A stretch of 64,000 bases of DNA from Guyparkeria sp016278265 (GCF_044582145.1 NZ_JBDODO010000002.1), one strand, 5' to 3'. Counted from the stretch's first letter, positions 27,124-37,034 are shown. Translations and numbers: made by a program. Notes: generated by a model from the sequence alone, not told the origin.

Positions 27124-27541
27124 ATGATCATGCGATCGAATTCGCGTGTGATCGGGCTACTTGGACGAGCCCTGGAACTGGAAATGGAATCCGCCCAGCA
27201 GCATGCCACCCGTGCCTCGTTGGCATCGCTCTGGGGCCAGCACTCGCTGGCCGAACAACTTTACCGGCCTGTCGGACGAGGAAATGGGGCACGCCGATCT
27301 CGTCACGCGGCAGATGCTGGTGTTGGGGTTCGCCCCGCCGGCGCTCTCCCTCGACCCGGTCCGCCCCGGTCGCGACCCGGAGGAACTCCTGGCGCTTGGT
27401 CGGGCCAAGGAATGGGAGACCGTTCGATTCTACGAGGAGGCGGCCAACTGGTTCCGGCGATTCCAGCCGGACGAGACTGGCGCCCTCTTCGCCCACCTCT
27501 TCAACGAAGAGCTGGAACACGTCCGTCGGCTCGGCGGTTAG
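27124..27541 (+). pseudogene. Carboxysome-associated bacterioferritin-like gene with a +1 frameshift
   Basis: The first frame (MIMRSNSRVIGLLGRALELEMESAQQ...SLAEQLYR) and the second (LSDEEMGHADLV...FNEELEHVRRLGG) together make one ferritin-like four-helix protein of about 138 residues. Metal-site residues survive on both sides: ELEMESAQQ, EEMGH and EELEH. One extra base in the CGGCC at about 27264-27268 shifts the frame. A bacterioferritin-like gene sits at this spot in other alpha-carboxysome operons. With ligands intact, the break is recent, a sequencing error, or recoded. Confidence 0.75.
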
Positions 27542-27569
27542 GCAACACGAGTTCTCAGGGAGAACGCAC

Positions 27570-27848
27570 ATGGTTGAGACGACCGACATCCAGGTGGACG
27601 GCTGGCAGACCCAGAAGCGCCCCCCCATGCTGATCCGCAAATTCGAGTTCGAGGAGTATTCGCAGACGCGTGATTTCCTCGATCGTCTCGCCGAGATCTC
27701 CGAGGAAATGGGCTACCACCCCAGCCTGCAGTTCGACCGCACCCAGGTCAGCGTCAATGTCTCCCCGCTCGAGGAGACACTCGGCGATCTCGAGGTACGC
27801 TTCGCCAAGCAGGCGTCAAAACTGGCCGAGCAGACCCAAGCGGGTTAA
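27570..27848 (+). CDS. Alpha-carboxysome RuBisCO assembly factor (acRAF), pterin-dehydratase-like
   Basis: This 92-residue protein has the pterin-4a-carbinolamine dehydratase fold; in alpha-carboxysome operons this family acts as a RuBisCO assembly chaperone. EEMGYHPSLQFDRTQVSVNV corresponds to the PCD motif region, but the full His set of an active dehydratase is absent. The start is ATG 27570 after AGGGAGAA. It lies between the bacterioferritin-like gene and mcdA. Confidence 0.85.
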   Translation: MVETTDIQVDGWQTQKRPPMLIRKFEFEEYSQTRDFLDRLAEISEEMGYHPSLQFDRTQVSVNVSPLEETLGDLEVRFAKQASKLAEQTQAG

Positions 27849-27896
27849 CTTTGCCGGTTAACCAGGCAGGCTGACCCCATCAAGGAGGGTGACACC

Positions 27897-28535
27897 ATGG
27901 CCGCACACGTCATCGCATTGGCCAACCTCAAGGGCGGCTGTGGCAAGACCACGCTGTCGATCAACCTGGCCTCCGGGCTCGCCCGGCGGGCGGAAGTGGG
28001 TCTGATCGACGCCGATCCCCAGGGGGCCCTGCGCCACTGGTCAGGCTGGGGTGAGGCCAAATCGGGCCTGCCCCGCCTGTTCGACGAACACGATGATGCC
28101 CATGCCAACCTCGCGGCGGCACGTCAGCATTGCGACTACGTGATCGTCGACTGCCCGCCCTCGCTGGACATGAACGTGACCATCGAGTTGCTGCTTCACA
28201 GTCACCAGGTCCTGATCCCCGTTCTCCCCTCGCCGCTGGACCTCTGGGCGAGCGCCGACACCGTCAAGGCGGTGAACCAGGCGCGCGAGAGCGGCAACAA
28301 ATCCCTTTCCGCGGCTCTGTTGCTCAATCAGACCGAACCGCGTAGCGCCATGACCCGTGCCATGCAAAATGCCGTCGCGGGGCTTGGCTTGCCCGTCCTC
28401 CCGGCGGCCGTCCGCCGTCGGGCCGCCTATCGAACGGCGGTCGTGGAGGGAGTGAGCGTCTACCAGCTTGGCGGCCGTGGTCGTGCGGCGGTGGACGAAA
28501 TCGAGAACATCATCGACGAGGTAACGTCACCATGA
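27897..28535 (+). CDS. mcdA: Carboxysome-positioning ParA-type ATPase McdA
   Basis: This 212-residue ParA/MinD-family ATPase has Walker A KGGCGKTT (residues about 11-18), GLIDADPQGALRHW near 36-50 and the Walker B-like VIVDCPP near 82. It should bind nucleoid DNA in the ATP state and be released by McdB, spacing carboxysomes along the cell. It overlaps mcdB by four bases (ATGA), typical of the pair. It is shorter than plasmid ParA proteins and lacks an N-terminal HTH, as expected for McdA. Confidence 0.93.
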   Translation: MAAHVIALANLKGGCGKTTLSINLASGLARRAEVGLIDADPQGALRHWSGWGEAKSGLPRLFDEHDDAHANLAAARQHCDYVIVDCPPSLDMNVTIELLLHSHQVLIPVLPSPLDLWASADTVKAVNQARESGNKSLSAALLLNQTEPRSAMTRAMQNAVAGLGLPVLPAAVRRRAAYRTAVVEGVSVYQLGGRGRAAVDEIENIIDEVTSP

Positions 28536-28894
28536 GCAAGTTGGAAGACAAGCTAAGCGCCAGCGTGAAGTCAGAGTCCGAGTCCAAGCCGACCGAGACC
28601 CCCAAGACCGAATCCAAGCCGGCCGCGACCAGCAGCACGGCAAGCAAGACAGCGGCGGCAGGCAACACCGCGAGCAAGTCGGCGGCGTCCACCTCCACCG
28701 CGCGCAAGGCACCGGCCAAGGGCAGCACCCCGGCCCGCAAGGCACCGGCGACGAAGACGGCAGCCAAGAAGCCCGCCGCGAAGTCGAGCACCACGACCAA
28801 GTCCTCGACTACCCGCAAGCCGGCCACCAAGCCGAAGAAGGCGCCGGGTCTGGGCGAGCAGCCGCTGCACCCGCGCCGCGTCTGGCCGGACTAA
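28532..28894 (+). CDS. mcdB: Carboxysome adaptor McdB (alpha type)
   Basis: This 120-residue low-complexity protein is rich in Ser, Thr, Lys, Ala and Pro with no predicted fold until the end. The C-terminus, PLHPRRVWPD, carries the near-terminal Trp characteristic of alpha-carboxysome McdB. It attaches to carboxysomes and stimulates McdA ATPase. Translation is coupled to mcdA. Recognition rests on context, composition and this C-terminal motif. Confidence 0.88.
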   Translation: MSKLEDKLSASVKSESESKPTETPKTESKPAATSSTASKTAAAGNTASKSAASTSTARKAPAKGSTPARKAPATKTAAKKPAAKSSTTTKSSTTRKPATKPKKAPGLGEQPLHPRRVWPD

Positions 28895-28905
28895 TTCTGC
28901 CTTCA

Positions 28906-28924
28906 GGCCGGCCTAGTGCCGGCC
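28906..28924 (+). terminator. Hairpin between mcdB and cbbO (attenuator or weak terminator)
   Basis: GGCCGGC (28906-28912) pairs perfectly with GCCGGCC (28918-28924) around CTAGT. The following CGCTTTCTT is only weakly T-rich. It could partly separate the structural cso genes from the cbbO-dab-cbbQ part. Confidence 0.4.
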
Positions 28925-28964
28925 CGCTTTCTTCCTTGCCACCAGCAGAGCCACGATCGATGTC

Positions 28965-31316
28965 ATGACGAGTGCACGGCTAGAAGACCAGGAGCGCCTC
29001 AACGAATTGAGCGAATCCGCGCGCGAGATCCTCGAGATCCACTGGGTGGACGCCTCGCGGGTGTTCGCGCCGCGTGCGCTCGAGGCCTACCTCGAGGGCG
29101 CGATCAGCCTGCAATCGCTGGGGCGGGGCGAGGAACTGGTCCTCGCCTACATCGAGGCCACCCCCCAGGTGGCACGGGAGCTCGGCACCGATACCGCCTT
29201 CGAGCTGCTCTCGATGGCGATCAAGATGTTCTCCAAGACCAGTGCGGCGGTGCTCGTCCTGCTGTTCTCCACCGCCCCGGTGGCCGCGAACCGCCTAGGT
29301 GAAGCCTCGCTGTTCCAGCAGTACCTGTCACTGGTCAACTACATCCTGGCACAGGCACCACGTGCCCTCCGCCCCATGCTTACGCAGCTCGACCATCTGC
29401 TCGAGGTGCTTACGCTGGGTGGGCTGCGACGTTGGGCGACCTGGGGCATCAACGCCCACCGCACCGACTTCGAGGCGCTGGATGCCTACTTCAGCCTGTC
29501 CAGCCCCGATGCCCAGGCCGTTCTGCAGAAAGAGCGCCGCGGCACCCTGTTCGTCGACGTGCAGCGCCGCCTGGTGATGTACCTGCGAGCCCTGTGGGCA
29601 CGCAACTTCCTGCTGCGACCCACCTCGGGCGATTTCGAAAGCCGCCAGGGCTACCGGCCGTTCATCGAGGGGCCGTTCATCAACCTGCCCGATGCCTTCG
29701 ACGACTACGTCGACCGGGATGATTCGTCCGTCGACGGTGTGAACCTCTACCGCGCCTCGGCCGCCCATGCCGCCGCGCACATGATCTACTCGGGCTTCGA
29801 TGCCGAGTCGGAAGATGCCACCAAGCTCCAGCAGACCTTCATCGGCCTGATGGAGGACGCGCGCGTCGAAACCTTGGCCGGCAAGGATTTCCCCGGGCTG
29901 GCGCCGTTGTGGACGCGTATCGCGCGCATCGCGGTCAATCGCCACGAGGAAACCGATACCGATCGGGTCGGCCCGCTGCTCGACCGATTGGCACTCGCCC
30001 TGCTCGACCCGAACTACGCCGACGATCACCCGCTGATCGCCCAGGCCCGCGAGCTGGTCAACGCGGTTCGCGAGGATCTCGAGGACTACGAGCGCGTCCG
30101 CGAGGCCGGCATGACCCTGGCCGACCGGGTCGAGCAACTGGGCCTGCACTTCAGCCACAGCCAGGACGTGCCCAGCATTCCCTACCGCGACGACAACCGC
30201 TTCCTGTTCGAGAAGCCCGAGTCGGCGATGGAAGTCCAACGCGAGGGCAGCATCGACGACAAGCGTCGTTACGTATCCCTGCTGGAGATGCTCAACTCGC
30301 TCGACATCGAGAACATCTCCGCCGAGGACGCCGACGAGGTCTGGGTACTGGGCACCGAGCTATACGACAACCACGGGCGCAAGTATTCCGACATCTTCGC
30401 CGAGGACCGCACACTCTCGCCGGTGCACTACCACGAGTGGGACTACATGTCCCAGCTCGAGCGCCCGTACTGGACCACGATCAACGAGAAGCGCCCGGTC
30501 GAGGGCGATCCCGAGTCGATCGACGCGATCCTCGAGCGCCACAAGCCGCTGGTCCGGCGGCTCAAATACCTGATCGAGGGCATCCAGCCACAGGGCGTGG
30601 TGCGCGAGAAGAAGGTCGAGGACGGCGACCAGATCGACATCAACGCCGCGATCAGCGCGATGATCGACATCCGTATGGGTCAGACACCCGATCCTCGCAT
30701 CGGCATTCGCACGCGCCTGCAGATCCGCGATCTCTCGGTGATGCTGCTGATCGACCTGTCCGAGTCGACCAACGATGCGATTGGTCGCGGCGACGAGGAG
30801 ACCACCGTGCTGGATCTGGCCCGCGAGGCGGCTACCCTGCTGGCCGACGCGATCAACCGGGTGGGCGATCCGTTCGCCATCCACGGTTTTGATTCCAACG
30901 GCCGCCACGACGTCGAATACTACCGATTCAAGGACTTCGGCGAGCCCTACGGCGACAAGGCCAAGGCGCGGCTGGCCGGCATGACCGGTCAGTTGTCGAC
31001 GCGCATGGGCGCCGCGCTGCGTCACGCCGGTGCCGTGATGCGCCAGCGTCCCAGCCAACGCAAGCTCGTGCTGTTGCTCAGTGACGGCGAACCCTCGGAT
31101 AACGATGTGCGCGATCCGCAGTACCTGCGGCACGACACCAGGAAGGCCGTCGAGGAACTGCACCGTCAGGGGGTCGAGACCTTCTGCGTGACCCTCGACC
31201 CGCATGCCGACGAGTACGTCTCACGCGTGTTCGGGCCCAAGAACTTCATGGTGCTCGACCACGTCTCTCGACTGCCGGAGAAGCTGCCGGCGCTGTACCT
31301 GTCGATGACCAAGTAG
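28965..31316 (+). CDS. cbbO: RuBisCO activase adaptor CbbO (VWA domain)
   Basis: This 783-residue protein pairs with the AAA+ ATPase CbbQ to remodel inhibited RuBisCO. The long N-terminal region (about 1-560) is followed by a von Willebrand A domain with the MIDAS motif DLSESTND (about 595) and LLLSDGEPSDND near 705. CbbQ is not adjacent: a four-gene inorganic-carbon transport block lies between them. The ATG at 28965 follows 70 bases after mcdB. Confidence 0.92.
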   Translation: MTSARLEDQERLNELSESAREILEIHWVDASRVFAPRALEAYLEGAISLQSLGRGEELVLAYIEATPQVARELGTDTAFELLSMAIKMFSKTSAAVLVLLFSTAPVAANRLGEASLFQQYLSLVNYILAQAPRALRPMLTQLDHLLEVLTLGGLRRWATWGINAHRTDFEALDAYFSLSSPDAQAVLQKERRGTLFVDVQRRLVMYLRALWARNFLLRPTSGDFESRQGYRPFIEGPFINLPDAFDDYVDRDDSSVDGVNLYRASAAHAAAHMIYSGFDAESEDATKLQQTFIGLMEDARVETLAGKDFPGLAPLWTRIARIAVNRHEETDTDRVGPLLDRLALALLDPNYADDHPLIAQARELVNAVREDLEDYERVREAGMTLADRVEQLGLHFSHSQDVPSIPYRDDNRFLFEKPESAMEVQREGSIDDKRRYVSLLEMLNSLDIENISAEDADEVWVLGTELYDNHGRKYSDIFAEDRTLSPVHYHEWDYMSQLERPYWTTINEKRPVEGDPESIDAILERHKPLVRRLKYLIEGIQPQGVVREKKVEDGDQIDINAAISAMIDIRMGQTPDPRIGIRTRLQIRDLSVMLLIDLSESTNDAIGRGDEETTVLDLAREAATLLADAINRVGDPFAIHGFDSNGRHDVEYYRFKDFGEPYGDKAKARLAGMTGQLSTRMGAALRHAGAVMRQRPSQRKLVLLLSDGEPSDNDVRDPQYLRHDTRKAVEELHRQGVETFCVTLDPHADEYVSRVFGPKNFMVLDHVSRLPEKLPALYLSMTK

Positions 31317-31466
31317 CGCAGGCACAAGACGAACGATGCGGCATGGTGCCGCGCCCTCGACCCGCCCCCTGTCTGGCTCATCCTGCCGCTCACGGGTCGG
31401 GGGCATAACAACAATCGGGAATGAACGGCCCGGCAATCGGCCGGCGGTACCGTAAAGGGTGAGACG

Positions 31467-33149
31467 ATGATCGAACTGCAATGGCTGATACCCCTGCTGC
31501 CCTTCCTGGCTGCTCTGCTGGTGCACCTGCTGGGTGGCCGGATGGGCAAGCGGGTGGCGCGACTGAGTGTCGGCATCAACCTCCTCGTGGTGGTGATCGC
31601 CGCCTTCCAGTTGACCGCCTACATCGCCGGCGACACCGGCCCGCAATGGATGGGCCTCGCCAATGGCTGGGGCAGCCTGCAGCTCGACCCACTGAGCGCG
31701 ATCATGGCGCTGGTGGTCTCCGGCATCAGTCTCGTGGTCCACATCTACTCGGTCCGCTACATGATCGAGGAGCCGGGCTACGGCCGGTTCTTCATGCTGC
31801 TCGACGTGATGACCGGCTCGATCCTGCTGATGGTCATGGCCGGCGACCTGATCACCCTGCTGATCGCCTGGCACCTGATCGGCGTGGTGCTCTACTTCCT
31901 GCTCGCACACAACACCGAGCCGCCCACTGCGCAGCGCTACGCCTTCTGGACCTTCATCACCTACCGTCTGGGTGACCTGCCGCTGGTGCTCGCCGCCGTG
32001 ATCCTGTTCCAGGCCTACGGCGTGCTCGACTTCCCCACCCTCTTCGAGCGCATCGCCGAGATGCCGGACGTGCGCACGTTCATGGATCTGCCGGTCACCG
32101 GCACGGTGGCGTTCCTGGTCGCACTGTCGGCGTTCGCCAAGTCCGCCCAGTTCCCGCTGCACACCTGGCTGCCCTACACCATGGAAGGCCCGACGCCGGT
32201 CTCGGCACTGATGCACGCGGGCATCGTCAACGCCGGCGGCATCATCATCAACCGCTTCGCGCCGGTGTTCGTCCACAGCGGCGAGATCCTGCACCTGCTG
32301 TTCGTGGTCGGCCTGGTCACCGCGCTGATCGGCTCGGTGCTGATGCTCACGCAGAACGACATCAAGAAGTCGCTGGGCTACTCCACCATGGGTCAGATGG
32401 GCTTCATGATCATGGAGACCGGCGCGGGCGCCTTCGCCCTGGCGATCTTCCACCTGATCGCCCATGGCCTGTTCAAGGGCACCATGTTCCTCGGCGCGGG
32501 CAACGTCATCGGCGCGGCGCGCAAGCACGACGGCGTGCCCAACGACCCGCTCTACGACTTCCTGGTCGAGCGCAAGTCCGCCCCGGCCCGCCTGCCCTGG
32601 CTGATTATCGGGGCGGTGACCCTGATCGTGCCGCTGGTCATCCTGGTGATGGCCCACGCCTGGGTCGCCGAGGACTTCTTCCAGAAACAGGGCGCGATCG
32701 TGCTGCTGTTCTTCGGCTGGATCACCGGCGTGCAGGTACTGTTCGCCACCCACCGCCTGGATTCGGAAAACCCGGTGCGCATGATGGCGCTGATCATCCT
32801 CTCGTTCGCACTGATCGTGGTGGGGTACAGCTTCGTCGGCCACAGCTTCGAGACCTTCCTCTACCCGGACGAGGTCTTCCGCAACGCGCTCTATCACGCC
32901 GCCGGCATCGATGCGGTCACCTTCGACATGCTGGTGATCCTGCTGGCACTGATCGTGGTGCTCGGCTGGATGGGCGCGTATCTCACCAACGTGAGTCGCC
33001 AGCGCATCGACGAAGGTCACGGCAACGCCCGGCTAACGCTGTATTCGTTGTTCTCGCGCGAGTTCTACGTCGCCGATGTCTACGACCGCATGACGGTCAC
33101 CCTGCTTGATTTCTCCAAGCGCCTGAACGTCTGGTTGAAGTGGAGTTGA
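31467..33149 (+). CDS. dabB: DAB inorganic-carbon transporter membrane subunit DabB (NuoL-like)
   Basis: This 560-residue polytopic protein belongs to the proton-translocating antiporter family of complex I NuoL/M/N. SAFAKSAQFPLHTWLPYTMEGPTPVSALMHAGIVNAGG near residue 212-250 is the family signature. With DabA it forms the DAB system, proposed to couple cation flow to directional CO2 hydration and bicarbonate accumulation. It begins 150 bases after cbbO. Confidence 0.93.
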   Translation: MIELQWLIPLLPFLAALLVHLLGGRMGKRVARLSVGINLLVVVIAAFQLTAYIAGDTGPQWMGLANGWGSLQLDPLSAIMALVVSGISLVVHIYSVRYMIEEPGYGRFFMLLDVMTGSILLMVMAGDLITLLIAWHLIGVVLYFLLAHNTEPPTAQRYAFWTFITYRLGDLPLVLAAVILFQAYGVLDFPTLFERIAEMPDVRTFMDLPVTGTVAFLVALSAFAKSAQFPLHTWLPYTMEGPTPVSALMHAGIVNAGGIIINRFAPVFVHSGEILHLLFVVGLVTALIGSVLMLTQNDIKKSLGYSTMGQMGFMIMETGAGAFALAIFHLIAHGLFKGTMFLGAGNVIGAARKHDGVPNDPLYDFLVERKSAPARLPWLIIGAVTLIVPLVILVMAHAWVAEDFFQKQGAIVLLFFGWITGVQVLFATHRLDSENPVRMMALIILSFALIVVGYSFVGHSFETFLYPDEVFRNALYHAAGIDAVTFDMLVILLALIVVLGWMGAYLTNVSRQRIDEGHGNARLTLYSLFSREFYVADVYDRMTVTLLDFSKRLNVWLKWS

Positions 33150-33150
33150 T

Positions 33151-33903
33151 ATGTCCGGTCTGCTGATCATCCTCGCGGCGTTCTTCCTGCCGCTGTTCCC
33201 GGCCAGCCTCGTGTTCAATCGGCTGGCCGCCGGCACCACCAACCCGTTTGCGCGTCTGGCACTGTTCATCGTCTGGCCGCAGATCGGCGTCGCCCTGATC
33301 CTGTGGGGCGATCTCGCCCCGGCCGGCACGGTGCTGGCGACCTGGGCGACCTTAAGCGCGATCTTCTACGCCTTCCGGATGCTTACCGTGCGCGAGGTCG
33401 GCCGGTGGGCCGCCATGCTGGCCAGTTCCGCCTGGCCGCTGGTGTGGCTGTTCGTCATGCAGGGGCCGACCGCGGCCGACCTGATCGCCTTCACGCTGGC
33501 CATGACGGTCGCACCGGTCCTGATGCTGCTGGTGCGCGATGCGCTGGCCCGGCGGCTGGAAGCGGCCTATACCGGCCTGCACGGTGGCCTGGCGCGCGAC
33601 CTGCCGCGGCTGTCCGGCGTGATCGCGGTGGTCACCCTCGCGGCGATGGCCCTGCCGCTGTTCCCGGGGTTCTTCGCCCTGCTGTCCGTGCTCAGCGGTG
33701 CCACGCTCGGGGTTGCCCTCGGCATCCTGGTGACCTGGCTGTTATGGAGTTGGGCGGGTGCGCGCCTGCTGCAAGGCACGATATTCGGCCCGCGTAGCGG
33801 CCCGATCGCCGACGACCTGCCCCGCTCGACCACGTGGCTGGTCGCCGGGCTAGTCGTGATGATGGTGGCCGCCGGCCTGATCTGGACAGGAGGTGCTGTA
33901 TGA
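33151..33903 (+). CDS. Hydrophobic protein between dabB and dabA
   Basis: This 250-residue protein has about seven or eight hydrophobic segments (for example near 3-20, 35-55, 60-75, 110-125, 155-175, 180-200 and 225-245). It is not clearly recognised. The LSGVIAVVTLAAMALPLFPGFFALLSVLSG region faintly resembles antiporter helices. It starts one base after dabB and overlaps dabA by four bases (ATGA), so it is almost certainly made with them. It may be a third DAB subunit. Confidence 0.7.
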   Translation: MSGLLIILAAFFLPLFPASLVFNRLAAGTTNPFARLALFIVWPQIGVALILWGDLAPAGTVLATWATLSAIFYAFRMLTVREVGRWAAMLASSAWPLVWLFVMQGPTAADLIAFTLAMTVAPVLMLLVRDALARRLEAAYTGLHGGLARDLPRLSGVIAVVTLAAMALPLFPGFFALLSVLSGATLGVALGILVTWLLWSWAGARLLQGTIFGPRSGPIADDLPRSTTWLVAGLVVMMVAAGLIWTGGAV

Positions 33904-36900
33904 CCCTTTCCCTCGGACGCGGGCTGAAGATCCGCTCGATGGTGCACATGGCCGCCGAGCCGATCCCCAATTTCTGGCCGATGCGCACCTTCATCCACCA
34001 CAACCCGCTGCACGGGCTGGAAGACCTGCCCTTCCCCGAGGCGGTCGAGCGTGGTGAAGAGTTGTTCCACGGCCGTGGTTTCCTGCCGCGCGCCGACTAC
34101 CAGCGCCTGTTCAACGAGGGCCGCGTCGACCGCGACACCCTCGAGGCCAGCGTGGCGGCCGCGCTCGAAAAGCGCCCGGCCCTGCAGGCGATCGGCGGGC
34201 AGGATCTGCTTTGCACGCTGTTGACCGAGCGACCTGATCCGGTGGTCACCAAGCGCACCGTCGCCGATCTCGACGACGTTGCCGCCGCCCTGCACGACCA
34301 TGCCGACGAGCCGGCGTCGATGAATGTCGAGACGTTGGCCGAGCGCCTGCGCGGCTGCTTCCCGGCTGAACGTCCGTTCTACGAGGCACTGGATCTCCTG
34401 TACGGCACGCGCATCGGCGAGACGCTCGACGAGCTCCTGATCAAGACCTGCCTCGATTTCTTCGACGAGGGGCAATCGGCCTGGCAGATGCCGGGGCGCG
34501 AACAGGGTCTATTTACCGCTTGGAGTGCCCTGGCGCGCCGCAACTTGCGCCTGTTCCTGCGCGGGCTGCATATCCAGAAGATCCTGGTGCAGAGCGAAAC
34601 CCCCGAGGGGATCATCGCCTACATCCTCGATGAGCTGGGCATCCCGGAGGACGTCTGGCAGGACCTGATCGTCCGCGAACTCACGCACATGCACGGCTGG
34701 GCGGGCTTCATCCGCTGGCGCTCGACCGCCAGCCGTTACCACTGGGCGCAGGAATACCCGGCCGACCTGGTCGACTTCCTCGCCATTCGGCTGGTGCTGG
34801 CCCTCTCCTTGATCCGTGAGCACGCCCGCCGGCGCAAGATGCCGGGTGATCGCCAAGCGCTCGAGGCACTGATCACCGAGCGCCCGGCCGAGTGCTACCT
34901 GCGCCACGAGCTGTTCACCGGCGGCGTGCTGCCGGCCCATGCCGAGGCGGTCGAGAACGTGGTCGCCCGCGGCAAGCCCGCCGAAGTCGCCAGCCTGCTC
35001 ACCCGCTACCTGCCGACCAAGCGCCGTGCCGAGGGCGAGCGACAGGCCCGCGCGCTCGACGAACTGGCCGAGCTGGCCGGTGCGCCGGAGACCTTCCGCG
35101 ACCTGGATCGCGATCGGCTGGTCGAGGTGCTCGACGAGCTGGCCGCGTTCGAGAGGCGCGAGGGCATGGTGTGGCTGGAGGCCATGGAGGCGACCTATCG
35201 CCGCTCGATGCTGGGCAAATTGCGTCTGACGGCCGCCGAACCGCGCGAGAAGCGCCCGTTCGCCCAGATGCTGTTCTGCATCGACGTGCGCTCCGAGCGC
35301 ATCCGCCGTCAGCTCGAGACCATCGGCGACTACCAGACCTACGGCATCGCCGGTTTCTTCGGTGTGCCGGTCAGCTTCATCGCGCTGGGCAAGGGCAGCG
35401 AAGATCACCTCTGCCCGGTCCTGCTCACGCCCAAGAACCTCGTGCTCGAGGTGACCACCGGCGCCGAGAAGCTCGATACCGACCTGTATTCCTCGGCCGA
35501 GCACGTGCTGCACGATCTCAAGCACTCGGTCCTTTCGCCCTACTTCACCGTCGAGGCGATCGGCCTGCTGTTCGGCTTCGACATGATCGGCAAGACCATC
35601 GCCCCGGCGGCCTACAACCGCTGGCGAAACAAGATCGAGGCGGACAAGCCCTCGACCCGCCTGATGGTCGACAAGCTCACCCGCGAGCAGGCCGACTCGG
35701 TGGTCCGTGCCCTGCAGCGCGTGATCATCGTCAAGGCGATCCACCACGAGTTCGGCATCGAGCGCGAGGCGATCACCGACTCGACCATTCGCGAGCTGCG
35801 CGAGGCGGCGATGGAAAAACACGTCGGCCAGACGAGCTTCGCCCGCGATTTCGCCCTGAGCGAGAGCGCCGAATCGAAGTTCATCAAGACGCTGCAGACC
35901 GACTACCGCATCAACCGCTCCTACGCGCAGATGCAGCTAGAGCGCCTGGGTCGGATCGGCTTCTCGCTCGACGAGCAGACCTTCTTCGTCGCCCAGGCCC
36001 TGCGCTCGATCGGCCTGACCGAGCAGTTCTCGCGTTTCATCATCCTCACCGGCCACGGCAGCCAGTCGGACAACAACCCCTACGAGTCCGCGCTGGACTG
36101 CGGCGCCTGTGGCGGCAGTCACGGGCTGGTCAGCGCGCGGGTGCTGGCGCACATGGGCAACAAGCCCGAGATTCGCCGCCGCTTGCGCACGGAAGGCATC
36201 GATATCCCCGACGATGCCTGGTTCCTGCCGGCGATGCACAACACCACCTCCGACGAGGTCAAGCTGCACGATCTCGACCTGCTGCCGGCCAGTCATCTCG
36301 TCTACCTCGAACGACTGCGCAACGGCCTGCGCGCAGGCATGCGCCGCACGGCCACCGAGCGCCTGCAGACCCTGGAGCCGGACGGCGAGCCGGAACTCGA
36401 TGCGGTCAAGGCGGCCCGCAAGGCCAAGCGCAACACGGTCGACTGGACCCAGGTGCGCCCCGAGTGGGGCCTGGCGCGCAACGCCGGCTTTATCATCGGG
36501 CGGCGTCACCTGACCGAGGCGACCGATCTGGAGGGCCGCACCTTCCTGCAGTCCTACGACTACCGCGTCGACCCCAAGGGCCGATTGCTCGAGAGCATCC
36601 TCACCGGCCCGCTGGTCGTCGGCCAGTGGATCAACATGGAACACTACTTCTCGGCGGTCGACAACGAGCACTACGGCAGCGGCAGCAAGGCCTACCACAA
36701 CGTCGCCTGCCGTCTCGGCGTGGTCACCGGCAACCTATCCGACCTGCGCACCGGCCTGCCCTCACAGACGGTGCTCTATGATGGTCTGCCGTACCATGAC
36801 CCGATACGCCTTCTCACGGTCATCGAGGCCCCGTTCGAACACGCCCGTGCGGCAATCGACGGCGTTTCCGGGGTCAAGAGCCTGGTGAAGAACGGCTGGG

Positions 36901-37034
36901 TACTGGCGGTGATCCTCGATCCCGAGACCGGCCGACTGCACCGATTCGTCGACGGCGAGTGGCGACAGGAGGCCCTGCCCACCGCCGAGCAAGACGCGAC
37001 CGATCAACCTGCTGCGGAGGAGATCCCTGCATGA
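33900..37034 (+). CDS. dabA: DAB inorganic-carbon transporter catalytic subunit DabA (DUF2309)
   Basis: This 1044-residue protein carries a beta-carbonic-anhydrase-like zinc site: Cys460 and Asp462 in MLFCIDVRSER, His719 in LTGHGSQ, and Cys734 in DCGACGG. The C-x-D and H-x14-C spacings equal those described for DabA; the gap between the halves is longer than in the ~800-residue DabA2 form, placing this with the long carboxysome-linked DAB1 type. The start at ATG 33900 (MTLSLGRGLKIRSMV) overlaps the preceding stop. It overlaps the PII-like gene by four bases. Confidence 0.95.
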   Translation: MTLSLGRGLKIRSMVHMAAEPIPNFWPMRTFIHHNPLHGLEDLPFPEAVERGEELFHGRGFLPRADYQRLFNEGRVDRDTLEASVAAALEKRPALQAIGGQDLLCTLLTERPDPVVTKRTVADLDDVAAALHDHADEPASMNVETLAERLRGCFPAERPFYEALDLLYGTRIGETLDELLIKTCLDFFDEGQSAWQMPGREQGLFTAWSALARRNLRLFLRGLHIQKILVQSETPEGIIAYILDELGIPEDVWQDLIVRELTHMHGWAGFIRWRSTASRYHWAQEYPADLVDFLAIRLVLALSLIREHARRRKMPGDRQALEALITERPAECYLRHELFTGGVLPAHAEAVENVVARGKPAEVASLLTRYLPTKRRAEGERQARALDELAELAGAPETFRDLDRDRLVEVLDELAAFERREGMVWLEAMEATYRRSMLGKLRLTAAEPREKRPFAQMLFCIDVRSERIRRQLETIGDYQTYGIAGFFGVPVSFIALGKGSEDHLCPVLLTPKNLVLEVTTGAEKLDTDLYSSAEHVLHDLKHSVLSPYFTVEAIGLLFGFDMIGKTIAPAAYNRWRNKIEADKPSTRLMVDKLTREQADSVVRALQRVIIVKAIHHEFGIEREAITDSTIRELREAAMEKHVGQTSFARDFALSESAESKFIKTLQTDYRINRSYAQMQLERLGRIGFSLDEQTFFVAQALRSIGLTEQFSRFIILTGHGSQSDNNPYESALDCGACGGSHGLVSARVLAHMGNKPEIRRRLRTEGIDIPDDAWFLPAMHNTTSDEVKLHDLDLLPASHLVYLERLRNGLRAGMRRTATERLQTLEPDGEPELDAVKAARKAKRNTVDWTQVRPEWGLARNAGFIIGRRHLTEATDLEGRTFLQSYDYRVDPKGRLLESILTGPLVVGQWINMEHYFSAVDNEHYGSGSKAYHNVACRLGVVTGNLSDLRTGLPSQTVLYDGLPYHDPIRLLTVIEAPFEHARAAIDGVSGVKSLVKNGWVLAVILDPETGRLHRFVDGEWRQEALPTAEQDATDQPAAEEIPA

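Noticed and set aside
31221..33020. 599-codon antisense frame rich in His, Asp, Gln and Glu opposite dabB
   Set aside because: The composition is what the antisense of a hydrophobic membrane protein gives; dabB is unambiguous.
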